A stretch of 42,828 nucleotides of DNA from Sporosarcina quadrami (GTDB taxonomy: Bacteria > Bacillota > Bacilli > Bacillales_A > Planococcaceae), in the NCBI RefSeq assembly GCF_014836615.1, contig NZ_JACSQN010000019.1, positions 1 to 42,828 of the forward strand. Direction: 5' to 3'. Of this stretch, positions 8,642 through 17,100 are shown in pieces. The first letter of the stretch is position 1. Each line of letters opens with the position of its first letter. A program made the position numbers and the translations under genes. Under the pieces are notes generated by a model. It did not search any database and was not told the origin of the DNA. It saw only the letters and a program-made list of their open reading frames with translations.

Positions 8642-9550
8642 GTGAATACAGCGATAGAAGTAGTAACAGATGATCATGTCGTAAAAGCAATTGAAGCAAA
8701 TCTAGCAATTATCCGTTTCGATACGAATCATAAAGTAGCTTACGTTAATGATAATTTCGCCTCTGCTATGGGATATGACGCGAAAGAAATGATTGGTGTA
8801 TCACATGAGAAGTTCTGTCCTCCAGAGTATGTAAGGAGCGGAGCATATGAAAAGTTCTGGCGAGAATTGTTGCGAGGGGTCAGTCAACAAGGCAAAGTAG
8901 AAAGAATTGATAAAAAAGGAGATCCAATTTGGCTTGAAGCGACTTATATGCCGATATTTGGGGATGGAAGTAAGAAGGTAATCGGCATTTCTAAAGTAGC
9001 GACAAATATTACGAAGCGCCAAACAGCTATCACATCTGTCGTCCAGGAATTACGTAATATGTCTGAGGGATTGACTGAGCGTGCAGATATAGGGATTGGT
9101 AGGAGTAAAGAGCTTCTTACAACTATTGAATCTATTGCCAAAACGTCTAATGAAAATGAGGAGATTTTATCCCATTTACGCGTTCACACCGACAGTATTC
9201 AGATGATCGTCAAGACAATCAGGGAAATTGCTGCACAAACAAATTTGCTTGCACTTAATGCCGCCATCGAGGCAGCGCGTGCCGGGGAACATGGCAGAGG
9301 ATTTGACGTTGTTGCGAAGGAAGTGAGAAAGTTGTCGGCGAATGTTGAAAAGTCGATTGTTGAAGTGCGACAAGGCGTTGAAGCAATTTCAACAGACGTG
9401 CTGAACATTTCTAACGGCACAGTGCTTGCTAAAAAGTATATCGAAAGTTGTCAGCAACACATTAAAGTTGCAATGGAAGATTTCCAGACAATAGCGTCGT
9501 CTGCATCTGAACTTGAAAGCCAATCCAAAAAAGTGTCTGATATTATTTGA
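8642..9550 (+). CDS. Soluble PAS-domain methyl-accepting chemotaxis protein
   Basis: A cytoplasmic chemoreceptor-like protein of 302 residues. It has an N-terminal PAS domain (about 15-130, with [20 protein letters not shown] and the C-terminal ISKVATNIT) and an MCP signalling domain. The conserved hairpin tip that docks CheA/CheW is present ([20 protein letters not shown]). There is no transmembrane segment or HAMP domain, so it probably senses an intracellular signal, perhaps redox or a small ligand as in other PAS receptors. The helical arms are short. The GTG start at 8642 follows GGGGTG at 8631-8636; the overlapping ATG is followed at once by TGA. It is convergent with the next gene across a shared hairpin. 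Confidence 0.85.
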   Translation: MNTAIEVVTDDHVVKAIEANLAIIRFDTNHKVAYVNDNFASAMGYDAKEMIGVSHEKFCPPEYVRSGAYEKFWRELLRGVSQQGKVERIDKKGDPIWLEATYMPIFGDGSKKVIGISKVATNITKRQTAITSVVQELRNMSEGLTERADIGIGRSKELLTTIESIAKTSNENEEILSHLRVHTDSIQMIVKTIREIAAQTNLLALNAAIEAARAGEHGRGFDVVAKEVRKLSANVEKSIVEVRQGVEAISTDVLNISNGTVLAKKYIESCQQHIKVAMEDFQTIASSASELESQSKKVSDII

Positions 9551-9556
9551 ATATCA

Positions 9557-9590
9557 AAATCGACCGAAAATGATTTCGGTCGATTTGTTC
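9557..9590. terminator. Bidirectional terminator between convergent genes
   Basis: A perfect 13-bp stem AAATCGACCGAAA/TTTCGGTCGATTT (9557-9569 with 9574-9586) with a 4-nt loop lies between the chemoreceptor and the minus-strand peptidase genes. Confidence 0.85.
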
Positions 9591-9591
9591 T

Positions 9592-10428
9592 TTATAGATT
9601 AGCTGCTTTAAATGTATCGCCTTCATCCAAATTGCCTGCTTTGAAGCCTTTGGAAAACCAGCGCATACGTTGCTCTGATGTACCGTGTGTAAAGCTTTCA
9701 GGAACGACATATCCACGCGCTCGTTTTTGGATCGTATCATCTCCTACAGCGCTTGCTGCAGTAATGGCTTCCTCATAATCGCCTTCTTCCAAGACACCCA
9801 TTCCTTTTGCATGATGTGCCCATACTCCAGCTAGGTAATCGGCTTGTAATTCAAGTCGCACGGAGTATTTATTGTGCTCCTCTTCACTTACTTGGTTGCG
9901 GATTTTTGCCATTTCATCACTTACACCAAGAAGTTTTTGAACGTGGTGTCCAACTTCATGCGCGATGACATAAGCCATTGCGAAATCGCCCGGTGCTTTA
10001 AAGTTACTTTGCAGCTCATCGTAAAAACTCAAATCTATATATAATTTCTCATCAGCAGGACAATAGAACGGTCCAACTGCTGCACCAGCCATTCCACAAG
10101 CCGATTGAACGCTGCCAGAAAACAATACTAGTGTCGGTTCCCGGTACGTCATTCCTTCTTGCTCAAAAATAGTGGACCAAACATCTTCCGTATCAGCCAA
10201 AACGACCGACACAAACTCTGCTAATTCTTTATCTTGTTCAGTTTCCACATATTCTGTATTTGTCGGGGATGATGTCACTCCTGATAATATATCGGATGGA
10301 TCTCCACCCATAAATAGCACTACGATTACAAGAATTATACTTCCAATCCCGCCACCAACGAGAGTTTTCCCACCCATACCTCTTCGATCCTCAACATTTG
10401 AACTTCCTCTTCTGCCTTTCCACTCCAT
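9592..10428 (-). CDS. YpfJ-type neutral zinc metallopeptidase
   Basis: A 278-residue membrane-anchored putative zinc peptidase (PF04228 type). It has a short charged N terminus, one transmembrane segment (about 25-41) and an external domain. HEVGH at 157-161 supplies two zinc ligands and the catalytic Glu. ELQADYLAG (about 195) carries the likely third ligand. Conserved Cys residues in SACG and FYCPAD also fit the family, and C-terminal HGTSEQRMRWF is characteristic. The start is supported by AGGAGG a few bases upstream on the minus strand. The substrate and role of the family are unknown. It is probably transcribed on its own, since a hairpin terminator separates it from the lipoprotein gene upstream. 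Confidence 0.87.
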   Translation of the reverse strand: MEWKGRRGSSNVEDRRGMGGKTLVGGGIGSIILVIVVLFMGGDPSDILSGVTSSPTNTEYVETEQDKELAEFVSVVLADTEDVWSTIFEQEGMTYREPTLVLFSGSVQSACGMAGAAVGPFYCPADEKLYIDLSFYDELQSNFKAPGDFAMAYVIAHEVGHHVQKLLGVSDEMAKIRNQVSEEEHNKYSVRLELQADYLAGVWAHHAKGMGVLEEGDYEEAITAASAVGDDTIQKRARGYVVPESFTHGTSEQRMRWFSKGFKAGNLDEGDTFKAANL

Positions 10429-10512
10429 TCCTATTCCTCCTTGTGACGTAACTGTTAAATAAACATGTGATTACCTATGTCATACCCTTTTTTGTTCTGT
10501 TAGAAGCGTAAT

Positions 10513-10551
10513 AGAAAAAAGATATCAATTGCCTTAAAAGCAATCGATATC
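10513..10551 (-). terminator. Minus-strand terminator of the lipoprotein gene
   Basis: GATATCAATTGC (10521-10532) pairs with GCAATCGATATC (10540-10551), with one mismatch. On the minus strand it is followed by a six-T run (10515-10520). Confidence 0.85.
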
Positions 10552-10555
10552 CCGC

Positions 10556-10981
10556 TTATTTGGACATCATTATTTCCTTACCATCATATCCTTTGAAAGT
10601 GATTTCAATTTTTATTTGTTTAAAATCATTAAACCCAAAAGCGTCAGCGGTTTTCTTGATGAGCTCAGTTTCTTCTGTCTCTGAATCAATATCCATCTTT
10701 TCCAATATATCCATCAGCTTGGACATTGCTTTTTCTCCATGCAGATGGACTTCATCTTTTTTATGAGAATACTCCGCTTCAGAACGTTCTTTCTTTTCAG
10801 TAAAACTTGCAGAGAGGGCCCCGCTTTGCTCTTTCGTATCAATTGTGACAGAAAAAGAAGTGATCCCGTATGTATCGACAACATTTTCAGCCTCTTTTTC
10901 AGGAATGAGGTTTTGATTGCTGCACGCTGTTAATACAATCGAAATTAGAACGAGAGAGATTATAAAAGTTAATTTTCGCAT
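10556..10981 (-). CDS. YusW-like lipoprotein
   Basis: A 141-residue predicted lipoprotein. It has a signal peptide MRKLTFIISLVLISIVLTAC with a lipobox ending at Cys20, then a mature domain of about 120 residues. The mature part (SFSVTIDT, the GEKAMSKLMDILEKM region, KIEITFKGYDGKE) resembles the YusW-like family (PF14039) of Bacillus, whose function is unknown. It has its own terminator just downstream. On sequence it is exported and tethered to the outer face of the membrane. The lipoprotein call is firm; the family call is from recall and moderate. Confidence 0.72.
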   Translation of the reverse strand: MRKLTFIISLVLISIVLTACSNQNLIPEKEAENVVDTYGITSFSVTIDTKEQSGALSASFTEKKERSEAEYSHKKDEVHLHGEKAMSKLMDILEKMDIDSETEETELIKKTADAFGFNDFKQIKIEITFKGYDGKEIMMSK

Positions 10982-11106
10982 GTGAAATCATCCTTTCCAT
11001 CTGTTAGTATTTAACATGACCGCTAGCATTAATAACTATACATATTTACGTATTATTGAAACTTATTTGCGGCATGACCGTAAAGAATAGAAGAGGAGTG
11101 AACAAA

Positions 11107-11358
11107 TTGGAATTGAACGGAACTGAACAGACGAACCAAATGATGTCATTGAAGGATTGGATTATTACCATTATTCTTATTGCGTTACCGATCGTAAGCC
11201 TCATTATGCTCATTATTTGGGCAACAGACAAAAAAGATCCACGTAATAATTTTGCGAAAGCGTATCTAATTGTTATGGGGGGGATTTTTGCGTTAGTCAT
11301 GTTGTTTTATGTTCTTATGCTAATTCTCTTTCTTTTCATTGGAATAGCTGCACAATGA
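11107..11358 (+). CDS. Small two-helix membrane protein
   Basis: An 83-residue protein of unknown function. TTG at 11107 is chosen because GAGGAG (11093-11098) lies 8 nt upstream. The longer reading from ATG at 11056 lacks a ribosome site. A polar N terminus (MELNGTEQTNQ) is followed by two hydrophobic helices (about 18-38 and 55-80) joined by a charged loop (ATDKKDPRNNFAK). A terminator follows directly, so it is a single-gene unit. I do not recognise the family. Confidence 0.68.
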   Translation: MELNGTEQTNQMMSLKDWIITIILIALPIVSLIMLIIWATDKKDPRNNFAKAYLIVMGGIFALVMLFYVLMLILFLFIGIAAQ

Positions 11359-11364
11359 AAGCTT

Positions 11365-11393
11365 GGGAGCTCTTACGGGAGCTCTCTTTTTTT
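11365..11393 (+). terminator. Intrinsic terminator
   Basis: GGGAGCTC (11365-11372) pairs with GAGCTCTC (11379-11386), one G-U pair, loop TTACGG, then seven T residues, just after the small membrane protein. Confidence 0.87.
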
Positions 11394-11568
11394 ATGTACA
11401 TTATCATAAACCGGCTGATGGCTAAGACGATTTTGAATAATTTGTGACGAACAAAGAGGGAAGTAAGGGAATTTCCAAATAAAAAGAGATAAACCTTTAA
11501 ATAATTAGGAATGAAATGATATGATAATAAGGATAATAGTTAAGAATGCTTCTAAGGAGCGTATATAG

Positions 11569-12504
11569 ATGACGAAAGAAATGGATATTACTTATAATGA
11601 AACTAAAACTACAATTGAAAAAGAGCGTACGACTACAATTATTGCAGATCTGAAATCGCTTTTCAAAGCGCCTGTACTGCTAGCGAATGCGTTGCCTGTA
11701 TTTGTAGGATTCTGGCTAGCCCTTCATTTTACTGGGGGATCCTTACTTGCAAACAGCAAGCTGTTTTGGCTGACGATTATCGGTAGTACAATTTTAATGG
11801 CAGGTGCACTTGTATTAAATAATTGGTACGATGTAGATATTGATACGGTTATGAAAAGGACGCAAAATCGCCCGACAGTAACTGGTAATATATCGTTAAG
11901 TACCGTACTTAGCATCGGTATTGGATTGTCTGCAATAGGGATGATCATGCTCATGTTTACAACGATGGAAGCGGCGATTTATGCATTTGTCGGTTGGTTC
12001 ACATACGTCATTATGTATACGATGTGGACGAAGCGTAAGTATACGTTGAACACGGTTATCGGAAGCGTTTCAGGTGCAGTTACGCCGATGATCGGTTGGG
12101 CTGCGATCGCGCCATCCTATCATATGGTTCCAATCATGCTGTTCATCATATTGTTCATTTGGCAAATGCCGCATACATTCGCGATTGCTATGCGCAAATA
12201 TAATGAATATAAGGCTGCGAATGTTGCGATGTTGCCTGTCGTTAGAGGCTTTAAAATGACTAAACGGCAAATGTTCGTTTACACGGCATGCCTGTTGCCA
12301 TTGCCTTTCTATTTAGGGTCACTTGGAATGGTATTTGTCGTATTGGCAACAATTTTAAATATTGGTTTTCTTGCAGTATCGATTCGTGGCTTCTTTGCAA
12401 AAGATGACGATAAATGGGCGTACGCCATGTTCATGTACTCGGTCAATTATATCGCGATTTTGTTTTTGTTGATGGTTGCTGTTACATTACCACCAATCTT
12501 CTAA
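11569..12504 (+). CDS. ctaB: Protoheme IX farnesyltransferase (heme O synthase)
   Basis: A UbiA-family integral membrane prenyltransferase of 311 residues that converts heme B to heme O by adding a farnesyl group, needed for heme-A or heme-O terminal oxidases. The first Asp-rich motif is intact (NNWYDVDIDTVMKRTQNRP, about 84-102). The second conserved loop (YTMWTKRKYTLNTVIGS) and IWQMPHTFAIAMRKYNEYKAAN are also present, with about eight or nine hydrophobic helices. AAGGAG lies upstream of the ATG. The gene stands apart from ctaA and the oxidase genes in this window. A 54-residue ORF follows 24 bp later and may be co-transcribed. Confidence 0.94.
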   Translation: MTKEMDITYNETKTTIEKERTTTIIADLKSLFKAPVLLANALPVFVGFWLALHFTGGSLLANSKLFWLTIIGSTILMAGALVLNNWYDVDIDTVMKRTQNRPTVTGNISLSTVLSIGIGLSAIGMIMLMFTTMEAAIYAFVGWFTYVIMYTMWTKRKYTLNTVIGSVSGAVTPMIGWAAIAPSYHMVPIMLFIILFIWQMPHTFAIAMRKYNEYKAANVAMLPVVRGFKMTKRQMFVYTACLLPLPFYLGSLGMVFVVLATILNIGFLAVSIRGFFAKDDDKWAYAMFMYSVNYIAILFLLMVAVTLPPIF

Positions 12505-12528
12505 GATGAAACGGGAGTTGATGGATGT

Positions 12529-12693
12529 ATGTTGAGACGAAAAGCTAAACGAAAAGAGAACAATGAGCGTTATTCTGCACTCGATATTCTTGCGGATATA
12601 CTACTGTTCGTCCCAGAACTCTTATTTTTGCCGATTCGATTAGTATTATTCCTCCTTAGACCTCTACTCCGTTTAATTGGCGATATATGGTGA
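12529..12693 (+). CDS. 54-residue basic/hydrophobic small protein downstream of ctaB
   Basis: ATG at 12529 opens a 54-codon frame with GGGAG (12513-12517) 11 nt upstream. The nearer ATG at 12521 stops after four codons. The product has a very basic N terminus (MLRRKAKRKENNER), then a Leu-rich segment ending LRLIGDIW, which suggests a membrane-associated or amphipathic helix. It lies between ctaB and the terminator, so it is probably the last gene of the ctaB transcript. I do not recognise it. A link to cytochrome oxidase assembly is only suggested by position. Confidence 0.55.
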   Translation: MLRRKAKRKENNERYSALDILADILLFVPELLFLPIRLVLFLLRPLLRLIGDIW

Positions 12694-12696
12694 ATG

Positions 12697-12740
12697 AAAA
12701 AAGTTCCGCAACTCACTTACTGAGCTGCGGAACTTTTTTT
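12697..12740. terminator. Bidirectional terminator between ctaB unit and metE
   Basis: AAAAAAGTTCCGCA (12697-12710) pairs with TGCGGAACTTTTTT (12726-12739), with an inner CTCA/TGAG stem. T-runs exist on both strands, so it can end both convergent units. Confidence 0.92.
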
Positions 12741-15036
12741 AGTTTTGAGACAGCGCACCCAATTGTTCACGTACTTGCTTAGTCGCAGTAAACATATTTT
12801 TTAGGGCTGCAATCGTTTCTTCATGTTTTCTTGTCTTCAAACCACAGTCAGGGTTGATCCAGAACTGTTTAACATCCAATACTTCCAAGCCTTTTTCGAT
12901 AATTTCAACCATTTCATTTACCTCTGGAACACGTGGGCTATGGATATCATAGACACCTAAGCCGATACCTTTGTCATAATGGAACGTATTGAACGCATGG
13001 ACAAGTTCACCATGGCTACGAGAGGTTTCAATTGAAATGACATCTGCATCCAACGCGCTAATCGCATCGATGAAATGATTGAAGTCACAGTAACACATAT
13101 GTGTATGAATTTGCGTCGTATCTTTGACAGTTGCTGTGGAAATACGGAACGCATTGACTGCCCAATCCAAGTATTCATTCCACTCTTCTTTCTTAAGAGG
13201 CAACCCCTCACGAAGTGCCGGTTCATCCACTTGGATCATATGGATGCCTGCAGCTTCAAGTGCTTCAATTTCTTTACGGAGCGCAAGTGCAATCTGGTAG
13301 GTGACATCTTTGAGCGGAATATCGTCACGGACAAATGACCAATTCAACATTGTCACAGGGCCAGTAAGCATCCCTTTCATCGGCTTGTCCGTAAGAGATT
13401 GAGCATAGACCGATTCATCAACGGTCATTGGTTCTACAAAAGCGATATCTCCATAAATGACGGGAGGCTTCACACAACGTGAGCCATACGAAACGACCCA
13501 CGCTTTTTCAGTGAACACGTATCCGGCCAACTTCTCTCCGAAATATTCAACCATATCTGTCCGCTCAAACTCCCCGTGTACAAACACATCCAAACCGATT
13601 TCTTCCTGAATCGCTACCCATTGTTTAATTTCCTCATGAATAAAATCTGAATATTGTTTGTCAGTAATTTCTTTTTTGCGCCATTTTGTGCGGGTAGCTC
13701 TCACTTCAGGTGTCTGAGGGAAGCTGCCAATTGTTGTTGTCGGCAGGATTGGAAGATTAAATGCTTCCTCCTGTTTTAGGCGACGTTCTGTAAAAGCAGA
13801 TGTACGCTTAGCATCGCTGTTAGCAATGGATTGGACAGCGTCAAGTACATCTGTACGATTTCTTGCTGGCAATTGTGCGAGATTTTCACACGCTCTCACA
13901 CTTTTCTCGATAGCATCAGTTATAGTTTCAACACCACCATTGATGGCTTTCATGAGTGTGGATACTTCTACAAGTTTTTCATCTGCAAATGCAAGGGCTG
14001 CCTTGATTGTTGTATCCAATTTTTGTTCAGAAGCCAATGTTACTGGCACGTGTTGCAGACTGCAAGAAGGTTGGATCCATATTGCATCAGTTTTTAGATT
14101 GCCATTAATATCGTTAAGAAGATTTACTTTTTCTTGTAGATTTGACCGCCAAATATTTCTTCCGTCGATGACACCTGCGCCTAAAATCTTGTCGGAAGGG
14201 AAGCCATGCGTTTTCAAGTTTTCAACGTTTTTATCGAGCCCGTGAACAAAGTCCAGACCAATTCCGTCAACTGGTAAAGAGACAGTCTCTTCATACCAAT
14301 CTACTGAATCGAAATAAGTTTGTAAGAATATTTTCAGCTCAGGCACAGCTTTCCGTAATTGTGCGTAAATCTGTTCCACTATTTTCATTTCTTCTTTTGA
14401 AATGGAAGTGGAAAGAACGGGTTCTTCTAATTGAACCCATTCAACACCTTCTTCTTGGAGCTCAAGGAGCACCTTTTCATATAACGGCAACAATTGTAGA
14501 ATGAAAGCGGGGATATCGGTATGCTCATATCCTTTGGATAGTTTGATGAATGTATAGGGACCAATTAGTACCGGTTTACCTTTAACGTCAAGTTCTTCTT
14601 TTGCTTCTCGGTAGTCCTGTAGAGGTTTATTTGCCGTTAATTGCAGATTATGACCTTCGTATTCTGGAACGATATAGTGATAGTTCGTATCAAACCATTT
14701 TGTCATTTCACAAGCTACGGTTTCTTTGTTTCCGCGAGCCATGGAGAAATATGTAGATAATGATACATGCTCGCCGTTCCAATTATATCGTTTTGGAATC
14801 ATGCCGAACATTACAGCGGTATCGAGCATTCTGTCATATAGCGTAAAATCACCAACAGGAATTAAATCTATTCCTGCATCTTTTTGTTTTTGTATACGAG
14901 AAAGACGAATTTCCTTTGTCACTTTTAACAGCTCATCTTCCTCAGTTTTGCCCGCCCAAAATGCCTCCAAAGCTCTTTTCCATTCGCGATTTTCTCCAAT
15001 ATATGGATACCCAATCGTACTGCTAATTGCTGTCAT
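12739..15036 (-). CDS. metE: Cobalamin-independent methionine synthase
   Basis: A 765-residue MetE that transfers the methyl group of 5-methyltetrahydropteroyl-triglutamate to homocysteine. The N-terminal half begins with the usual SSTIGYPYIGENREWK. The C-terminal catalytic half starts near LPTTTIGSFPQT and contains the zinc-site segments HTHMCYC and NPDCGLKTR, plus IQVDEPALREG for substrate binding. Length is normal for the family (about 750-765). I use the ATG at 15036, nine nt after GAGGAG. The frame can be read up to 15084, but that runs into the leader terminator, so the upstream part is not protein. Expression is controlled by the cobalamin riboswitch upstream, which predicts low MetE when B12 is present and a MetH elsewhere in the genome. 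Confidence 0.95.
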   Translation of the reverse strand: MTAISSTIGYPYIGENREWKRALEAFWAGKTEEDELLKVTKEIRLSRIQKQKDAGIDLIPVGDFTLYDRMLDTAVMFGMIPKRYNWNGEHVSLSTYFSMARGNKETVACEMTKWFDTNYHYIVPEYEGHNLQLTANKPLQDYREAKEELDVKGKPVLIGPYTFIKLSKGYEHTDIPAFILQLLPLYEKVLLELQEEGVEWVQLEEPVLSTSISKEEMKIVEQIYAQLRKAVPELKIFLQTYFDSVDWYEETVSLPVDGIGLDFVHGLDKNVENLKTHGFPSDKILGAGVIDGRNIWRSNLQEKVNLLNDINGNLKTDAIWIQPSCSLQHVPVTLASEQKLDTTIKAALAFADEKLVEVSTLMKAINGGVETITDAIEKSVRACENLAQLPARNRTDVLDAVQSIANSDAKRTSAFTERRLKQEEAFNLPILPTTTIGSFPQTPEVRATRTKWRKKEITDKQYSDFIHEEIKQWVAIQEEIGLDVFVHGEFERTDMVEYFGEKLAGYVFTEKAWVVSYGSRCVKPPVIYGDIAFVEPMTVDESVYAQSLTDKPMKGMLTGPVTMLNWSFVRDDIPLKDVTYQIALALRKEIEALEAAGIHMIQVDEPALREGLPLKKEEWNEYLDWAVNAFRISTATVKDTTQIHTHMCYCDFNHFIDAISALDADVISIETSRSHGELVHAFNTFHYDKGIGLGVYDIHSPRVPEVNEMVEIIEKGLEVLDVKQFWINPDCGLKTRKHEETIAALKNMFTATKQVREQLGALSQN

Positions 15037-15070
15037 TTTCATCGACTCCTCAGTTTTTTTATTTTTGTCC

Positions 15071-15106
15071 ATAAAAAAATACATTTCTAAGGAATGTTAG
15101 AAATGT
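15071..15106 (-). terminator. Riboswitch-controlled leader terminator of metE
   Basis: On the minus strand ACATTTCTAA and TTAGAAATGT form a perfect 10-bp stem (15097-15106 with 15081-15090), followed by a seven-T run at 15073-15079. It lies between the cobalamin aptamer and the metE start, the expected place for the expression platform. An upstream stem ACCCGT/ACGGGT-type hairpin at about 15118-15133 may take part in antitermination. Confidence 0.85.
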
Positions 15107-15194
15107 ACGTGTATCCCGTTTCACGGGTAAATGTATGCTGAAAAAGCACACAATTCAAGTGCGTATCGTCTAACACCTCCCTATTCACCGTAGG

Positions 15195-15330
15195 TTAGCA
15201 GCGTCGTTGAAACAGGCTGGTATCTGGCTTCGACAAGAGTCGTCACAGTGGCGGGACCGCGCCGGAATTATACACCGGCTTCCCATTTAAGATCTGATGT
15301 GTGTCAGATCACCTATTTCCTAAGCTATTC
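15195..15330 (-). ncRNA. Cobalamin (adenosylcobalamin-class) riboswitch
   Basis: Read on the minus strand, the metE leader contains the conserved cobalamin aptamer segments in order: TAGGTGATCTGACACA, GGGAAGCCGGTG, the core GCCACTGTGACG (GCCACTG at 15246-15252), and the B12 box AAGCCAGATACCAGCC (about 15215-15230). This matches the family architecture. By family knowledge, ligand binding favours termination, here through the hairpin at 15071-15106, turning off the B12-independent synthase when B12 is available. The aptamer ends about 90 nt before the terminator. Confidence 0.95.
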
Positions 15331-15348
15331 TATTAATAGTGATGACTT

Positions 15349-15377
15349 AAGTTAGCATATTTAAAAATGTCTGTCAA
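15349..15377 (-). promoter_or_regulatory. SigA-type promoter of metE leader
   Basis: On the minus strand a perfect -35 TTGACA (15372-15377) is followed after 17 nt by TAACTT (15349-15354), a weak -10. Transcription would begin just before the riboswitch. Confidence 0.7.
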
Positions 15378-15432
15378 CAAACACAAGTATAAGTGTAATA
15401 TTTTTAAAAAATTATATATTATAAATATTCAG

Positions 15433-15461
15433 TTGTAGTAAACTTGAATTTCGACTATAAT
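15433..15461 (+). promoter_or_regulatory. SigA-type promoter of the amino-acid transporter operon
   Basis: TTGTAG (15433-15438) and a perfect TATAAT (15456-15461) are spaced by 17 nt, about 54 bp before the binding-protein start, divergent from metE. Confidence 0.78.
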
Positions 15462-15514
15462 CTAGTAAAGTATTGCTTTATCTGTTTTTAACACAAATTG
15501 AGGGGGATTGTTTC

Positions 15515-16309
15515 ATGGGGAGAACATTCAAACACATTTTGTTGCTGGCTGGAGTTTTTTGTCTATCAATTGTAGTCGTGGCATGCGGTACAAAATCGGA
15601 TACTAACGGAGCCAGTAAATCAAGCACCGATGGTAAAAAGAAATTGATTGTTGGAACGGACGCGACATATGCGCCAATGGAGTATATGGATGCGAAAGGG
15701 AATATTGTCGGAATTGATATCGATATCGTCAATGCCATTGCAGAAGCTGCAGGATTTGAAGTTGAGTATAAAAACTATGGGTGGGAGCCGTTATTCCCAG
15801 CATTAGATAACGAAGAAATTGATTTTGCTGTTTCTTCTATAACGATAGACGAAGAACGTAAGCAATCGTTCGATTTCTCTGATCCTTATTTTATAGCCAA
15901 TCAATTAATTCTAATTCAAGAGAGTTCGGATGTAACATCTTTTGATGATTTGAAAGACAAAAAGGTTTCCGTTCAAATTAATACAACAGGTCATAAAGCA
16001 GTAAAAGAACTGCTAGGCAAAACGAGTAAAAATATCGTCGCAGCAGAAACGATGCCGCTTGCAATCAGTGAAATGATTAATGGAAATGCAGATGCGGCTG
16101 TTGGAGATAACGCAGTTATCATAGAATACAAAGTGAATAATCCGAAAGTAAAGTTGAAGACAGTCGAAGATAATAGCTTTGAAAAAGAATACTACGGATT
16201 AATGGTTAAGAAAGGGAACCAGGAGATTGTTGATTTGCTGAATGAAGGGATTAAGAAGATCAAGGAAAACGGAAAACTGAAAGAAATCACCGGCTTTGAT
16301 GTGAAGTGA
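15515..16309 (+). CDS. Polar amino-acid ABC transporter substrate-binding lipoprotein
   Basis: A 264-residue extracellular solute-binding protein of family 3 (SBP_bac_3). A signal peptide with lipobox VVAC places the lipid-modified Cys near residue 25. The mature domain has the usual start KLIVGTDATYAPMEYMD, and GIDIDIVNAIA, DFAVSSITIDEERK, and a C-terminal YYGLMVKKGN. ATG at 15515 follows GGGGGA; the TTG further up lacks a spaced ribosome site. It is the first gene of a binding protein-permease-ATPase operon, the same order as artPQR in Bacillus. The ligand is a polar amino acid, possibly arginine or another basic one, but the sequence does not prove it. Confidence 0.9.
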   Translation: MGRTFKHILLLAGVFCLSIVVVACGTKSDTNGASKSSTDGKKKLIVGTDATYAPMEYMDAKGNIVGIDIDIVNAIAEAAGFEVEYKNYGWEPLFPALDNEEIDFAVSSITIDEERKQSFDFSDPYFIANQLILIQESSDVTSFDDLKDKKVSVQINTTGHKAVKELLGKTSKNIVAAETMPLAISEMINGNADAAVGDNAVIIEYKVNNPKVKLKTVEDNSFEKEYYGLMVKKGNQEIVDLLNEGIKKIKENGKLKEITGFDVK

Positions 16310-16347
16310 TTGTTGAATTATAAGCAACATTTATTTGCATCGGGGAG

Positions 16348-17100
16348 GTGAGCGTTCTGGAGTTCTTAGGTTTGCGTGTTGACATGTTCGAAAACATTTG
16401 GAGTTATCGGGAGCTTTTCATCCGCGGTATTTGGGTGACATTAGCGTTGACCGCGGTTGGCTATATAGGAGGTTTCATCTTAGGTTTATTTGTCGGGTTG
16501 GGCAAGTTATCAAAAAGAAAATGGATTTACTATCCAGCTAAGTATTATGTGGATTTCTTTCGGGGTACGCCTTTACTTGTGCAAATTTTATTGATCCATA
16601 CTGCGTTGATACCTAGTCTTTTCGGACATTCGCTAGGATTCTTCGTTTCAGGATCTGTAGCTTTGATGCTGAATAGTGCTGCATATAATGCGGAAATCAT
16701 CCGTGCAGGGATTCAGTCTATTGATAAGGGGCAGATGGAGGCAGCCCGTTCTCTTGGAATGCCGCATAATACGGCTATGAAACTGATCATACTTCCGCAA
16801 GCTTTCAGAAGAATGATTCCACCACTAGGCAATGAATTGATAGCTCTTTTGAAAGACTCATCCCTCGTAACGGTTATTGCGGCAAGCGATTTGCTCTATG
16901 CAGGAAAAGTGGTTGCAGGTGCTTATTCTAGATTCTGGGAGCCTTATTTAACAGTCGCTATCCTTTATTTGATTCTGACGTTTATTTTCGGGAAAATTAT
17001 TAATATGATTGAGAAGCGATTCAGCAATAGTTATGTCCCATCCTCCAGGAAGTCAATTTCTTCGGACAGACGTTCAAGAACAGGAGGCGATAAGAGATGA
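16348..17100 (+). CDS. Polar amino-acid ABC transporter permease
   Basis: A 250-residue HisM/GlnP-type membrane permease with about five helices. The cytoplasmic EAA loop that docks the ATPase is intact ([20 protein letters not shown], then [20 protein letters not shown]). The start is uncertain. GTG at 16348 overlaps the GGGGAGG ribosome site (16342-16348). CTG at 16357 is spaced better, at 8 nt. ATG at 16384 begins like many relatives (MFENIW) but has no ribosome site. I report the longest. The 3' end overlaps the ATPase start by 4 nt (ATGA), indicating translational coupling. Confidence 0.9.
   Translation: MSVLEFLGLRVDMFENIWSYRELFIRGIWVTLALTAVGYIGGFILGLFVGLGKLSKRKWIYYPAKYYVDFFRGTPLLVQILLIHTALIPSLFGHSLGFFVSGSVALMLNSAAYNAEIIRAGIQSIDKGQMEAARSLGMPHNTAMKLIILPQAFRRMIPPLGNELIALLKDSSLVTVIAASDLLYAGKVVAGAYSRFWEPYLTVAILYLILTFIFGKIINMIEKRFSNSYVPSSRKSISSDRRSRTGGDKR

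Noticed and set aside
13826..14245. 139-residue plus-strand frame within metE
   Set aside because: It is antisense to metE, with no start signals or recognisable domain.
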